NCBI RefSeq assembly: GCF_022836875.1
Contig: NZ_CP090376.1
Coordinates: 3,162,001 to 3,226,000, forward strand
DNA length: 64,000 bases
Direction: 5' to 3'
Source: Flavobacterium enshiense
Lineage (GTDB): Bacteria > Bacteroidota > Bacteroidia > Flavobacteriales > Flavobacteriaceae
The notes beneath the pieces were generated by a model that did not search any database, was not told the DNA's origin, and saw nothing but the letters and a program-made list of their open reading frames with translations. Positions 9,808 through 19,717 of this stretch are shown here, one piece after another (position 1 is the first letter of the stretch; each line of letters begins with the position of its first letter). The position numbers and the translations under genes were made by a program.

Positions 9808-11370
9808 ATGAGCACATTAATTATAATTATTGGCTGTCTTGCCGGAATCGGAATTGGTTTTGGGATTGCGAAATATTTAGAGAAAACAAATGTTTCCAAT
9901 CTAATTAAAAATGCTAAAAAAGAAGCTGCATCCATATTAAAAGACGCAAAAGTTGAAGCTGAATCCATCAAAAAAGACAAATTACTTCAGGCAAAAGAAA
10001 AATTCCTGGAATTAAAGTCTGAGCATGAAAAAGAAATTTTAGCCAAAGACAAAAAAATTGCAGAAGCAGAGAAAAGAACCCGTGATAAAGAATCTCAGGT
10101 TTCAAACGAATTGGCCAAAACCAAAAAATTAAACGACGAAGCCGACAGCAAAATAAACGATTACAACAATCGTTTAGAGCATATCGAGAAAAAGCAAGTA
10201 GAAATAGACCGTCTTCATAAAAGCCAGGTAGAACAACTGGAAACCATTTCCGGACTTTCTGCCGATGAAGCTAAAAATCAATTGGTGGAAAGCCTGAAAG
10301 CCGAAGCAAAAACAAACGCTATGGCACACATTCAGGAAACAATTGAAGAAGCCAAACTTACTGCTCAGCAGGAAGCTAAAAAAATCATTATCAACACTAT
10401 TCAGCGTGTAGGTACAGAAGAAGCAGTGGAAAACTGTGTTTCTGTTTTCAACATTGAATCTGACGATGTAAAAGGACGAATCATCGGTCGTGAAGGACGT
10501 AACATCCGTGCTTTAGAAGCTGCTACAGGTGTTGAAATCATCGTTGACGATACTCCGGAAGCTATCATCCTTTCTTGTTTCGACCCTGTACGTCGTGAAA
10601 TTGCACGTTTAGCACTACACAAACTGGTAACAGACGGACGTATCCACCCGGCACGTATCGAAGAAGTGGTTGCTAAAACAGCAAAGCAAATTGACGATGA
10701 AATCATTGAAGTTGGTAAACGTACGGTTATCGATTTAGGAATCCACGGACTACACCCTGAGTTAATCAAAATCGTGGGTCGTATGAAATACCGTTCTTCT
10801 TACGGACAAAACTTATTACAACACTCCAGAGAAGTTGCCAAACTTTGCGGTATCATGGCAGCTGAATTAGGCTTAAATGTAAAATTAGCGAAAAGAGCCG
10901 GTTTACTTCACGATATAGGAAAAGTTCCAGATACAGAAAGTGAATTGCCACACGCAATTTTAGGTATGCAATGGGCAGAGAAATACGGCGAAAAAGAAGA
11001 AGTATGTAACGCCATTGGAGCTCACCACGATGAAATCGAAATGAAATCATTGATCTCTCCGATTATCCAGGTTTGTGACGCTATTTCAGGAGCTCGTCCG
11101 GGCGCAAGACGTCAGGTATTGGATTCATACATCCAACGTTTGAAAGACCTTGAAGATATCGCTTACGGATTTAACGGCGTTAAAAACGCTTATGCCATCC
11201 AAGCTGGTCGTGAACTACGCGTGATTGTAGAAAGTGAAAAAGTAAGCGACGAAATGGCTGGAAACTTATCGTTTGATATTTCGCAGAAAATCCAAACCGA
11301 AATGACTTATCCGGGTCAGGTGAAGATTACGGTAATCCGCGAAACCCGAGCGGTGAATATTGCTAAATAA
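9808..11370 (+). CDS. rny: Ribonuclease Y
   Basis: This 520-residue enzyme has the full RNase Y layout: an N-terminal membrane helix (residues 3-21), a long charged coiled coil (about 30-200), a KH RNA-binding domain (about 210-270, [15 protein letters not shown]) and an HD phosphohydrolase domain. The HD domain carries the metal-binding pair in LLHDIGK and a second motif GAHHDEIE. It is a membrane-bound endoribonuclease that starts mRNA decay. It is preceded by the 6S-like RNA and closed by a perfect hairpin terminator. Confidence 0.95.
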   Translation: MSTLIIIIGCLAGIGIGFGIAKYLEKTNVSNLIKNAKKEAASILKDAKVEAESIKKDKLLQAKEKFLELKSEHEKEILAKDKKIAEAEKRTRDKESQVSNELAKTKKLNDEADSKINDYNNRLEHIEKKQVEIDRLHKSQVEQLETISGLSADEAKNQLVESLKAEAKTNAMAHIQETIEEAKLTAQQEAKKIIINTIQRVGTEEAVENCVSVFNIESDDVKGRIIGREGRNIRALEAATGVEIIVDDTPEAIILSCFDPVRREIARLALHKLVTDGRIHPARIEEVVAKTAKQIDDEIIEVGKRTVIDLGIHGLHPELIKIVGRMKYRSSYGQNLLQHSREVAKLCGIMAAELGLNVKLAKRAGLLHDIGKVPDTESELPHAILGMQWAEKYGEKEEVCNAIGAHHDEIEMKSLISPIIQVCDAISGARPGARRQVLDSYIQRLKDLEDIAYGFNGVKNAYAIQAGRELRVIVESEKVSDEMAGNLSFDISQKIQTEMTYPGQVKITVIRETRAVNIAK

Positions 11371-11380
11371 CGATAACACT

Positions 11381-11424
11381 TATAAACTAAAAAAGGTCTG
11401 CTAAGCAGACCTTTTTTAGTTTAT
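11381..11424. terminator. Bidirectional intrinsic terminator
   Basis: A perfect 20-base inverted repeat (arms 11382-11401 and 11405-11424, core GGTCTGC-TAA-GCAGACC) has A/T-rich flanks. It therefore gives a T-tail on both strands. It sits between convergent rny and the GT9 gene. Confidence 0.88.
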
Positions 11425-11450
11425 AACCTATTAAAAACATTACATATTTC

Positions 11451-12509
11451 CTAATCGACTTTCTTCAAGTCTTCAACAAGTCTTTTGACATTTTCGATGA
11501 TCGTATCGTTTGAAACTTTCTTAGTATCAAAAGCCATACTTCCTGGATTGTAAGGCTTATATTTTTCGATGTTTGTAACCGAAAACAAACCTACCGTTGG
11601 TGTATTCACAGCACTTGCCAAATGCATTATCCCACAATCAGCTGTAATAAAAACTACCGTATTGGAAATAAAAGCCCCCATCTCTCTAATATCTCTGCTA
11701 TAATAATGAGGTGCCTGAAATTGGATTTGGGAAACATTTTCAAACGGCAATACTTCAACAATATTATAATCCAGGAAAGCCTCTTTAAGTTTAGCGTAAA
11801 AATCGGCCCACCAGTTAACAGAAAAACATTTATCACCTGTGGCGAAGGTATAAATTGCAATTGTAGGTATCGAATTTCCTGAAACCGCTTCAACCAACTC
11901 CTTTCCAATGGCTAATTCTTCTGAATTCAGCTTTAAATCCATAGTAGCTACTTCGGCATCAGGCTTTTTCAAAATATTACCAGAAAGACAGCTGCGAAAG
12001 GCATAAACAGGACTTTTTGCCATATGCCATATTTCATCTGGCGTAGTGCCATCATCGAATTCATCTCCATAAAATTTGTAGCCGCTTCTGCTGAATTTTA
12101 CCGAAAGTCTTCCGGAAGAAGAATTTTTATCCACATTAACTGCCAGATCATATTGGTAGCGACGCAGCGAAATCCAAACTTTTAAATACTTCAGCAGTTC
12201 CTTAAAAGGCTTTTTAGGCAACTGAATATCCCTTCCGATCGCATCATAATTTTTATAAAGTATCGGAATCAATCCACTTCTTACGAATAAATCAATCTTC
12301 GCATTCGGGAAAACCGTACTTATTTCCTGAATTAACGGCGACAACAATAATAAATTTCCCAATCGGCTATTCGGCCTGGAAACCAAAATCCTCTTTACAG
12401 ATTTCGGATCGGCATCAAAAAGCTGTTTCTGACCGGAACTCCCGACATTTTTTGTCAATGAGCGCATTACACGTCTTCTGACTTTATTAATTTCTACTGA
12501 TGTACTCAT
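11451..12509 (-). CDS. Glycosyltransferase family 9 (heptosyltransferase-like)
   Basis: This 352-residue GT-B protein has the N-terminal block RILVSRPNSRLGNLLLLSPL (about residues 40-60). The C-terminal donor-site block ITADCGIMHLASAVNTPTVG is followed by LFSVTNIEKYKPYN. GT9 enzymes add ADP-heptose or related sugars to lipopolysaccharide core at the inner face of the inner membrane. The donor sugar in this organism cannot be inferred. It is on the same strand as xerD upstream, with a 46-base gap. Confidence 0.85.
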   Translation of the reverse strand: MSTSVEINKVRRRVMRSLTKNVGSSGQKQLFDADPKSVKRILVSRPNSRLGNLLLLSPLIQEISTVFPNAKIDLFVRSGLIPILYKNYDAIGRDIQLPKKPFKELLKYLKVWISLRRYQYDLAVNVDKNSSSGRLSVKFSRSGYKFYGDEFDDGTTPDEIWHMAKSPVYAFRSCLSGNILKKPDAEVATMDLKLNSEELAIGKELVEAVSGNSIPTIAIYTFATGDKCFSVNWWADFYAKLKEAFLDYNIVEVLPFENVSQIQFQAPHYYSRDIREMGAFISNTVVFITADCGIMHLASAVNTPTVGLFSVTNIEKYKPYNPGSMAFDTKKVSNDTIIENVKRLVEDLKKVD

Positions 12510-12555
12510 TAAATTATATTTATTGTACGCTTGTAAATCTTTTCAAATTTAAGAT

Positions 12556-13461
12556 TTAAAACGATGTTCTTGGGTGATAACTCTTTACAATTTCCGATAG
12601 ATGACTGCGATCCAAATGCATATAAACTTCTGTTGTAGTTATAGACTCGTGGCCTAACATCATTTGAATGGAACGTAAATCGGCGCCGTTTTCAAGTAAA
12701 TGCGTTGCAAACGAATGTCTGAACGTGTGCGGACTAATCGACTTATTTAAATTGATTCTAACGGCTAAATCTTTAATAATGGTAAATATCATGGCGCGGG
12801 TTAATTGCTTTCCTCTCCGATTAAGAAAAAGCGTATCCTCGAACCCTTTTTGCACGGAAAGATGAGAACGAACCAAATCTTTATACAGCAGAATGTACTT
12901 CTGCGTAGAAGGACCGATAGGCACAAACCGTTGTTTATTCCCTTTTCCGGTGACTTTCACAAAACCTTCTTCAAAAAACAAATCTGATATCTTCAGACCG
13001 ATTAGTTCCGAAACCCTTAATCCGCAACTGTAAAGCATTTCCAACATAGCTCTGTTGCGTTCTCCTTCTTCTTTTGACAAATCAATAGCACCAATCAACA
13101 AATCGATTTCCTGGACCGAAAGCGTATCCGGCAATTTACGTCCGGTTTTCGGCACTTCTATCAGTTCCAGCGGCGTAGTATTGCGATAGCCTTCAAAAAT
13201 AAGGTAATTAAAAAAACTTTTTAAGCCGGAAATAATTCTGGACTGACTTTTGGCGTTTAGATTTCCGGATATCGAATAAATAAAATACTGAATCTGCTCT
13301 TCATTAATATCTACTGGTGAAAAATCCATCTTTTTTTCATCCAGAAACAGCATCAGCTTCTCAACATCCATTTGATAATTCACAATGGTATTCTCAGACA
13401 ATCCGCGTTCTAACTTAAGATACGTTTTAAATTCCGTCAAAAAAGAAGACCATTGTTTCAT
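12556..13461 (-). CDS. xerD: Site-specific tyrosine recombinase XerD
   Basis: This 301-residue protein has the normal Xer length: an N-terminal SAM-like core-binding domain (about 5-85) and a catalytic domain (about 108-295). All catalytic residues are present: R149 (GLRVSEL), K173, H245 and R248 (HTFRHSF), H271 (LGHESI) and Y280 (VYMHLD). XerC/D recombinases resolve chromosome dimers at dif. Its chromosomal setting, with no mobile-element flanks, supports the housekeeping role. Whether it is the XerC or XerD partner is inferred from similarity. Confidence 0.9.
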   Translation of the reverse strand: MKQWSSFLTEFKTYLKLERGLSENTIVNYQMDVEKLMLFLDEKKMDFSPVDINEEQIQYFIYSISGNLNAKSQSRIISGLKSFFNYLIFEGYRNTTPLELIEVPKTGRKLPDTLSVQEIDLLIGAIDLSKEEGERNRAMLEMLYSCGLRVSELIGLKISDLFFEEGFVKVTGKGNKQRFVPIGPSTQKYILLYKDLVRSHLSVQKGFEDTLFLNRRGKQLTRAMIFTIIKDLAVRINLNKSISPHTFRHSFATHLLENGADLRSIQMMLGHESITTTEVYMHLDRSHLSEIVKSYHPRTSF

Positions 13462-13478
13462 AGGGCAAAAATAAAAAA

Positions 13479-13500
13479 AATCCCGAAGACTTTCAGGATT
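13479..13500 (-). terminator. Intrinsic terminator downstream of the outer-membrane protein gene
   Basis: Read on the minus strand, a hairpin with AATCC/GGATT arms (inner GAA/TTC) is followed by eight Ts. It lies between the 186-residue barrel gene and xerD. Confidence 0.7.
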
Positions 13501-13622
13501 CTAAAATTTTCAAACTTTTTCTAACTTTTAGTGAGAAACACTTACTAAAAAACTTTACCCATTCCACAGAATGCTCATATGTCTTTTATATATCCGTTTT
13601 TCATTTCCCAACTGTTTGGCAA

Positions 13623-14183
13623 TTAGAAAATATAAGCCGCACCAATTTGAACCGTCATACTCTTCACGTCGGAAGCATCTGATTTATCAATATCTGTCGT
13701 ACCAAAATTTACGCGCCCGTTGGCACGGAATTTATCAGCGAAACTAACACCGAGTCCGGCAGCAATCGCAAGATCTGTATCTTCAATACTATCTTTAACA
13801 TCGGTTGAACCTTGTTTAGCGTTCATAAGAAAACCCATTTGCGGTCCGGCTTCCAAATAAAACAAATTAAAAATATACAGTTTTGCCAAGACCGGAATAT
13901 TAATATAATCCAATTTCAAGCTCTCAACAGAATGCCCTTCAAAATCATCAAATGCTGTCCCTTGAGTCGAATAAACAACTTCCGGTTGGATCGCCAAAAG
14001 TTTCAATACTTTTATTTCAGCAAAAAGACCTGCATTAAATCCTGCCAAAGATTTAGTGTTCTCGATATCTCCGGTCAATGAAGAAATATTTAAACCACCT
14101 TTAATACCCCAATTAAATTTTTGCGCTTGGACTGTAGTGACAGAAAGCGCGACAAATAATCCTAAAAAAAGTATTTTTTTCAT
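13623..14183 (-). CDS. Outer-membrane beta-barrel protein (porin family)
   Basis: This 186-residue protein has a signal peptide (cut near VQAQ) followed by NWGIKGGLNISSL, the usual opening of the small Bacteroidota OMP_b-brl/PorT-like barrels. Alternating hydrophobic strands run to a C-terminal aromatic (GAAYIF). Residues such as LAIQPEVVYSTQG and NIPVLAKLYIF are conserved in its neighbours. It belongs to a group of four such genes in a row. Physiological role is unknown. Confidence 0.83.
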   Translation of the reverse strand: MKKILFLGLFVALSVTTVQAQKFNWGIKGGLNISSLTGDIENTKSLAGFNAGLFAEIKVLKLLAIQPEVVYSTQGTAFDDFEGHSVESLKLDYINIPVLAKLYIFNLFYLEAGPQMGFLMNAKQGSTDVKDSIEDTDLAIAAGLGVSFADKFRANGRVNFGTTDIDKSDASDVKSMTVQIGAAYIF

Positions 14184-14230
14184 ATTTTTTGGTTTAGAAG
14201 TTTATCAAATATATAAAATACACATAAAAA

Positions 14231-14252
14231 AACCCGCGTACAACAGCGGGTT
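14231..14252 (-). terminator. Intrinsic terminator
   Basis: On the minus strand, AACCCGC and GCGGGTT arms are followed by a T-run. It terminates the 212-residue barrel gene. Confidence 0.8.
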
Positions 14253-14275
14253 TTTTATTTTAAAAAATCTGATTA

Positions 14276-14914
14276 TTAGAATTTGTATAATAATCCGAAT
14301 TGAGCCTGAGCAAAAGGGTTGTTGAACAAGTTGATGTCCATTTTGAATACATCTTCTTCTCCTGGATCAGTCGGATCCTCATTGTTATACGAAATTACAT
14401 TAGATACAATAAAGACAGCCGCAAGTTGTTTAGTAATGAAATAATTCACGCCTAAATCCAGGTTAGCTTTGAAAGCACTTGTATTATCTTCATGATCACC
14501 ACCAGGAATAGGATCGATAAAATTAAATTCAGTTTTTCTATAGCTGTATCCTGCACCAACTTCACCATAAGCAACAAAACGCTTATTGTTTAATTCCAAG
14601 ACATTATACCTGGCAAACGCTCCGATTCCCCAATTAGTATTTTTCACATTAGGATCTAGAGCACCAACTCGATCCTGGCTAGAAGACCCTAAATCCAAAT
14701 CAGCTCCAACCGCTATTTGATCCTCTATCATGTAACCGAATTTAGGATTGAAAGAGAAAAGGCTTGAATCATCATCCGTTCTAACCTTAATCGATCCTTC
14801 GATGTACATATCACCTTTGGTAAAACCATATCCACCTTCACTTTTCGTTTCTTCCTGCGCATTAGCAAATCCAAATGCAAATACAGCAGCGACTGATAAA
14901 ATAATTTTTTTCAT
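14276..14914 (-). CDS. Outer-membrane beta-barrel protein
   Basis: This 212-residue protein has the signal peptide MKKIILSVAAVFAFGFANAQ, nearly the same as in the next two genes. A predicted eight-strand barrel ends in LLYKF. The body (DMYIEGSIKVRTDD, NTNWGIGAFARYNV) is closer to OmpW/OmpA-like barrels than to its neighbours, so the kinship is strongest in the signal peptide. It has its own terminator downstream. Function is unknown. Confidence 0.8.
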   Translation of the reverse strand: MKKIILSVAAVFAFGFANAQEETKSEGGYGFTKGDMYIEGSIKVRTDDDSSLFSFNPKFGYMIEDQIAVGADLDLGSSSQDRVGALDPNVKNTNWGIGAFARYNVLELNNKRFVAYGEVGAGYSYRKTEFNFIDPIPGGDHEDNTSAFKANLDLGVNYFITKQLAAVFIVSNVISYNNEDPTDPGEEDVFKMDINLFNNPFAQAQFGLLYKF

Positions 14915-15011
14915 AAATTTCTGTTTAAAATTAGTATTATAAATTTATCTATAATAACAACGGCAAATAACAACCTAAAAAGATGAGATATTAACAATTT
15001 AATTAACAAAA

Positions 15012-15033
15012 AAAGCCCCGCAATGCGGGGCTT
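15012..15033 (-). terminator. Intrinsic terminator
   Basis: A perfect hairpin (arms AGCCCCGC and GCGGGGCT around AAT) is followed on the minus strand by TTTTTTTG. It closes the 185-residue barrel gene. A decayed copy of the same sequence is visible near 15,711-15,730. Confidence 0.85.
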
Positions 15034-15056
15034 TCGTTTATGATAATCGCTATGGA

Positions 15057-15614
15057 TTAAAATCTGTATCCTAAACCAACTTGGAAACCAGTATTTTTTA
15101 AATCACCATCTTCATAATCAGCGATGTTAGACAAACCTAAGTTATATCTTGCATCAAACATTAAACCGCTAGCCATTTCATAACCAGCTCCGAAACCTAA
15201 ACCAAAATCAACTGATTTAGTAGAATCGTCAAAAAGATCCTCGGCAGCTGCAACTTTAAACGCAACCTCTGGACCAGCCTGAATATTAAGACCTTCCATA
15301 ACATAATATTTAGCCATGATAGGAAGTCTTAAATAGCTAAGACCTAAATCAAAACCATCTTCTTCAGCACCTTCGGTAGAAAACAACAACTCAGGCTGTA
15401 CGTGGAATTTCTCTGAAACTGTGAAATCCGCTAAACCACCAATATAAAAACCAGTTTTCCCGTCAAGGCCATCAGCATCATCACCAGCGAAATTCGTGAA
15501 TTGAACACCACCTTTAACTCCAAATTTAATTGCATCTGATGATGCCGATTTGTCCTGTGCATTAGCAAATCCGAAAGCGAATACTGCCGCAACAGTTAAA
15601 ATAATTCTTTTCAT
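15057..15614 (-). CDS. Outer-membrane beta-barrel protein (porin family)
   Basis: This 185-residue protein has the signal peptide MKRIILTVAAVFAFGFANAQ, then FGVKGGVQFTNFAGDDADG and VQPELLFSTEGAEEDGF. The order and motifs are shared with the barrel genes at 13,623 and 15,757. The base sequence of its signal-peptide region is almost identical to that of the 15,757 gene, and the leaders align as well, which shows a tandem duplication. It should sit in the outer membrane as a small barrel. Function is unknown. Confidence 0.83.
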   Translation of the reverse strand: MKRIILTVAAVFAFGFANAQDKSASSDAIKFGVKGGVQFTNFAGDDADGLDGKTGFYIGGLADFTVSEKFHVQPELLFSTEGAEEDGFDLGLSYLRLPIMAKYYVMEGLNIQAGPEVAFKVAAAEDLFDDSTKSVDFGLGFGAGYEMASGLMFDARYNLGLSNIADYEDGDLKNTGFQVGLGYRF

Positions 15615-15756
15615 AAATGAAACTTTAATAATTAGTGTATAAATCTACCTATAATAACAACAACTAATAACTACCTAAAAAAATAGCTATCAACAATATA
15701 ATTAACAAAAAAAACCACAATGCAGGGCTTTTCCATATTAAGTCTATTCGAACAGA

Positions 15757-16368
15757 TTAAAATTTGTAACCCGCAGATAATGAGAATACACCATTGTGGA
15801 TTTCATCACTTGACTCATCAATATCATTAATATCTGACAAACCAAAATTATATCTTGCTCCGGCAAAAATATTATCAGTAAAATCGTATCCTACACCAAT
15901 ATTTAAACCAAAATCCATTGATTTCACATAATCTTTGAAATCAACCTCAACCGTCTCACCATAAGCAGAAACTTCATCTTTGGCACTTAATAAGAAACCA
16001 ATTTGAGGACCTGCCTCAATACTTAATTTCTCATTAGCATAATATTTTGCCATGATTGGAATATTCAAATAATTTAATTTATACTTTTCCTCAACATTAA
16101 CAGTTTCGAAGCCATCGAAGTCCGTGTACTCAGTTTTTGCACCCTGCATAGAGAACAATAGTTCCGGTTGAATCGCGAATTTGTCATTAATTTTATACTC
16201 CATAAAACCACCGATATGAATACCAACTAAAGATTTCGCATCTTCAGCATCTCCTGTTAAAGTCGACACATTCATACCGCCTTTTACACCAAATCTCATT
16301 TCCTTGTCCTGTGCATTAGCAAATCCGAAAGCGAATACTGCCGCAACAGTTAAAATTACTTTTTTCAT
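15757..16368 (-). CDS. Outer-membrane beta-barrel protein (porin family)
   Basis: I place the start at 16,368, which gives 203 residues opening with the signal peptide MKKVILTVAAVFAFGFANAQ. An upstream in-frame ATG at 16,515 would add 49 AT-rich-encoded residues ahead of the signal peptide and is unlikely. The mature part shows MRFGVKGGMNVSTLTGDAED, NIPIMAKYYA and a final GYKF, as in the neighbouring barrels. It is the most upstream of the tandem group. Confidence 0.82.
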   Translation of the reverse strand: MKKVILTVAAVFAFGFANAQDKEMRFGVKGGMNVSTLTGDAEDAKSLVGIHIGGFMEYKINDKFAIQPELLFSMQGAKTEYTDFDGFETVNVEEKYKLNYLNIPIMAKYYANEKLSIEAGPQIGFLLSAKDEVSAYGETVEVDFKDYVKSMDFGLNIGVGYDFTDNIFAGARYNFGLSDINDIDESSDEIHNGVFSLSAGYKF

Positions 16369-16715
16369 GTTTAGTTTAAATTTTGAAAATTTACCTGACA
16401 AAACTATAAAAATTCCATTTTGATAAAATTTCAACTCAAAAAAATCAGCTGAAAAACCATAAAAATTAATCATAAAAAACCTATTTATTTGATTAACAAC
16501 ATCATATATATACAATATTTTTTGTTAAATTTTCATAATGAATTCAAAAAGCAGCTATTTTTTATAAGTTTTTTCCTATAAATTTTATTTTTTTTGTTAT
16601 AAAAACAATTTACATTTGTCAAAAATGAAAAAAAAATAAACTAAACAGCCTTTTTTTTTATTTACAAAAAACTTAACCAAGCTCCTTTTTATTAAATTTA
16701 CAAAAACAAAATTGT
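16369..16715. other. AT-rich divergent intergenic region
   Basis: This very AT-rich spacer between the barrel gene cluster (leftward) and aroQ (rightward) has no convincing coding frame. A good -7 box TACATTTG lies at 16,611-16,618 on the plus strand, with TTTG 14 bases upstream, shorter than usual. It could start aroQ transcription about 90 bases before the ATG. No strong box was found for the leftward genes. Confidence 0.5.
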
Positions 16716-17129
16716 ATGAAAATTGTCATAATCAACGGACCTAACTTAAACCTTTTAGGCAAACGTGAACCCGAAATCTACGGTAACGAAACTTTTGAAG
16801 ATTACTTTTTTCTATTAAAAAAGAAATACACAACGATAGAACTTCACTATTTTCAAAGCAATATAGAAGGTGAAATAATCAGTAAATTACAGGAAGTCGG
16901 CTTCAGTTATGACGGTATAATTCTTAATGCCGCAGCCTATACACATACTTCAATCGGGATTGCAGATGCCGTAAAAGCTATTTCCTCCCCGGTAGTGGAA
17001 GTCCACATTTCGAACACATTCTCAAGGGAATCGTTCCGTCATGCTTCCTATATTTCACCAAATGCTAAGGGCGTGATTATCGGTTTTGGCTTAAAAAGTT
17101 ACGAACTCGCCTTAAAATCTTTTTTATAA
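16716..17129 (+). CDS. aroQ: 3-dehydroquinate dehydratase, type II
   Basis: This 137-residue enzyme dehydrates 3-dehydroquinate to 3-dehydroshikimate in the shikimate pathway in the cytoplasm. Type II signatures are all present: INGPNLNLLGKREPEIYG with the catalytic tyrosine, QSNIEGEII, the ILNAAAYTHTSIG block, the EVHISN histidine motif and FRHASYIS. Length is typical (about 140). The DUF5686 gene follows by 48 bases. Confidence 0.95.
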   Translation: MKIVIINGPNLNLLGKREPEIYGNETFEDYFFLLKKKYTTIELHYFQSNIEGEIISKLQEVGFSYDGIILNAAAYTHTSIGIADAVKAISSPVVEVHISNTFSRESFRHASYISPNAKGVIIGFGLKSYELALKSFL

Positions 17130-17177
17130 CCCATACAACCCCAGGGCTACTTTTTGCGACTGCCCGGTAAAAAAAAC

Positions 17178-19664
17178 ATGAACAAACATTTTTTTCTGAT
17201 TGCATTATTATTAGTATCCGCCACAGTCATCGCACAAATCAAAGGAAAAGTCACCGACAAATCCGGACAACCCATTCCCTACACAACCGTAATAATCGAA
17301 AATACTTATAACGGCACTTCAGCAAATGAAAATGGCTTATTCGAACTCATTGTCAAAGAAAAGGGAAATTACACTGTCATTTTCCAGTCACTGGGTTACA
17401 AGACAAAAAAAACAACTGCCGATGTTCAGGCGTTTCCTCATACCTTGAATGTGGTCTTAGAAGATGAAAATTACACTTTGACTGAAATGATCATCAAGCC
17501 GAATAAAGAAGATCCAGCTTATGAAATCATCCGAAACGCCATAAAAAAACGAAAAATTAATTCCGAAAAAACCGATAAATTCGAAGCCGATTTTTATTCA
17601 CGTGGTATTTTCAGAGCCAAAAATGTACCGAAAAAATTCATGGGAATGGAGATTGGGGATTTTGACGGCGCATTGGACTCGACCGGAACTGGAATTCTTT
17701 ATTTATCGGAAACCGTTTCAAAAATAGCCTTTGAAAAACCCAATAAAATAAAAGAGGAAATCATTGCTTCCAAAGTGAGCGGAGACGACAACGGTTTCAG
17801 TTTTAATACTGCCCAGGGTACTAATTATGACTTCTACGCCAATTATGTCGATATGGGCATCAACATGGTTTCTCCTATCGCAGATAATGCCATGTCGTAC
17901 TACAAATACAAACTGGAAAGCATGTTTACTGATGACCACAATCAGCTCATCAACAAAATAAAGGTAACTGCAAAACGCGATAAAGAGCCCGTTTTCGAAG
18001 GATACATTTACATCGTGGAAGACACCTGGGCCATTTACGCTATTGATTTGAACAGTAAAGGCTACCGAATGCAGCAGCCAATCTTAGAATATATTGCTTT
18101 TACCCAGAACTTCAATTATAACCCAAACACCAGAATTTGGGCAAAAAACCAGCAAACTATCGATTTTAAAGCTTCCATCTTCGGAATGGGCTTTACCGGC
18201 AAATTCACGCACGTATTCAGCAACTATGTTTTCAAGGATAAGTTTGAGAAAAAAACATTCACTAAAGAGATTGCAAAAATCGAAAAAGACGCCAACAAAA
18301 AGGACACGATTTACTGGAATGTAAACCGCCCGGTTCCGTTAACGGATGAAGAAATCGGCGATTACCATAAAAAAGACAGCATACAAACCATTAGAAAATC
18401 GCAGGTTTATATGGATTCGTTGGACAGAAAGGGCAATAAATTCAAATTCCTGAAGATCTTCACAGGATATACTTATAAGTACAGCTACCACAATTGGTCG
18501 GCATCCTACAAAGGCATTTTAGATATAACGTCACTTGGTTTCAATACTGTTCAGGGCTGGAATCTTGATTCCGGGTTTTCGTTTACCAAACGCAATGAAG
18601 ACAAAGGAACGTACACATTTATCAATTCGACGTTTAACTACGGATTTGCAGAAGACAGATTACGCGTAAATGGAAGCATTTATCATCGTTTCAACACTAC
18701 AAATTACGCAGCAATATCAGCCTCGGGAGGAAGCAGCATCAACCAGTTCAATCCTTCCAATCCGATTTCAAATCTGATAAACTCCATCAGTACTTTGTTC
18801 TTTAAGGATAACTATGCAAAATACTACAACAAGGAATTCATAAAATTAGGATACAGTCAAAACATCCTGAACGGAGTTACTGCAAATGGAAGCATTGAAT
18901 ACTCGGCAAGAAAACCGCTTTTCAACAACACCGATTATGTGCTTATCAAAAACGATAAGGACTACACTTCCAACAACCCGCTTTTACCATACGACAATAC
19001 GACCCCGGCCATTGTAAAACATAATTTGGTAAAGGCCAATATCGGGGCGAGAATCCGTTTTGACAATAAGTACATAACGCGCCCTGACGGTATAATAAAC
19101 ATCCCTAACAATGATTATCCTACACTTACCCTGAATTACGAAAAAGGGTTTGCCGGAAGTGAGGACATTTACAATTATGATTATTTATCCACAATGGTGG
19201 ATTATGACAAGACATTCGGCAATAAAGGTGATTTTGCCATCCGTTTGAAAGCCGGACAGTTTTTTAATGCCGACAATATTTCTTTTGTCGATTACAAACA
19301 CTTCAACGGAAACCAGACACATGTTGGCACAGCTGACAAATACCTGAACGTATTTAATATGCTTCCGTATTACACGCACAGTACAAACGATGCCTATGTC
19401 GAAACCCACATGGAACACAATGACAAAGGATTCATTATGAACAAAATCCCGCTTATCAACAAACTGCAGTGGAATCTTGTTGTCGGTTTCCACATGCTGA
19501 ACGTCCCGGATTTCAAACCGTATCAGGAATATACGGTTGGATTTGACAATGTAGGTTTTGGAAAATTCCGATTTTTCAGATTTGATTATGTCCGTTCCTA
19601 CCAAGACGGTTTCCAGACAGACGGAGTCGTATTTGGGTTGAAGTTTTTGAATATTCTCAACTAA
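17178..19664 (+). CDS. DUF5686 / carboxypeptidase-like regulatory domain outer-membrane protein
   Basis: The start is set at ATG 17,178, giving 828 residues that open with the signal peptide MNKHFFLIALLLVSATVIAQ. The upstream TTG at 17,154 would put charged residues before it. A carboxypeptidase-regulatory-like beta-sandwich (about 20-100: IKGKVTDKSGQPIPYTTV) is followed by the DUF5686 region (DPAYEIIRNAIKKRK). A long barrel-like tail ends in FGLKFLNILN. The protein is expected in the outer membrane. Unlike TonB receptors it lacks a recognisable plug domain. Function is not established. Confidence 0.85.
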   Translation: MNKHFFLIALLLVSATVIAQIKGKVTDKSGQPIPYTTVIIENTYNGTSANENGLFELIVKEKGNYTVIFQSLGYKTKKTTADVQAFPHTLNVVLEDENYTLTEMIIKPNKEDPAYEIIRNAIKKRKINSEKTDKFEADFYSRGIFRAKNVPKKFMGMEIGDFDGALDSTGTGILYLSETVSKIAFEKPNKIKEEIIASKVSGDDNGFSFNTAQGTNYDFYANYVDMGINMVSPIADNAMSYYKYKLESMFTDDHNQLINKIKVTAKRDKEPVFEGYIYIVEDTWAIYAIDLNSKGYRMQQPILEYIAFTQNFNYNPNTRIWAKNQQTIDFKASIFGMGFTGKFTHVFSNYVFKDKFEKKTFTKEIAKIEKDANKKDTIYWNVNRPVPLTDEEIGDYHKKDSIQTIRKSQVYMDSLDRKGNKFKFLKIFTGYTYKYSYHNWSASYKGILDITSLGFNTVQGWNLDSGFSFTKRNEDKGTYTFINSTFNYGFAEDRLRVNGSIYHRFNTTNYAAISASGGSSINQFNPSNPISNLINSISTLFFKDNYAKYYNKEFIKLGYSQNILNGVTANGSIEYSARKPLFNNTDYVLIKNDKDYTSNNPLLPYDNTTPAIVKHNLVKANIGARIRFDNKYITRPDGIINIPNNDYPTLTLNYEKGFAGSEDIYNYDYLSTMVDYDKTFGNKGDFAIRLKAGQFFNADNISFVDYKHFNGNQTHVGTADKYLNVFNMLPYYTHSTNDAYVETHMEHNDKGFIMNKIPLINKLQWNLVVGFHMLNVPDFKPYQEYTVGFDNVGFGKFRFFRFDYVRSYQDGFQTDGVVFGLKFLNILN

Positions 19665-19688
19665 AAGAAACAATCATGAAACAATCAG

Positions 19689-19717
19689 GCGCACCGGCAA
19701 CCCCAGTGCGTTTTTTT
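19689..19717 (+). terminator. Intrinsic terminator after the DUF5686 gene
   Basis: CGCAC (19,690-19,694) and GTGCG (19,706-19,710) form a stem followed by seven Ts. Confidence 0.65.

Noticed and set aside
10401..10769. 122-residue minus-strand frame inside rny
   Set aside because: It is an antisense shadow of a strongly conserved gene, with no family features or start context.
16369..16515. N-terminal extension of the barrel gene to the ATG at 16,515
   Set aside because: The extension would put 49 residues ahead of a perfect signal peptide that starts at 16,368.
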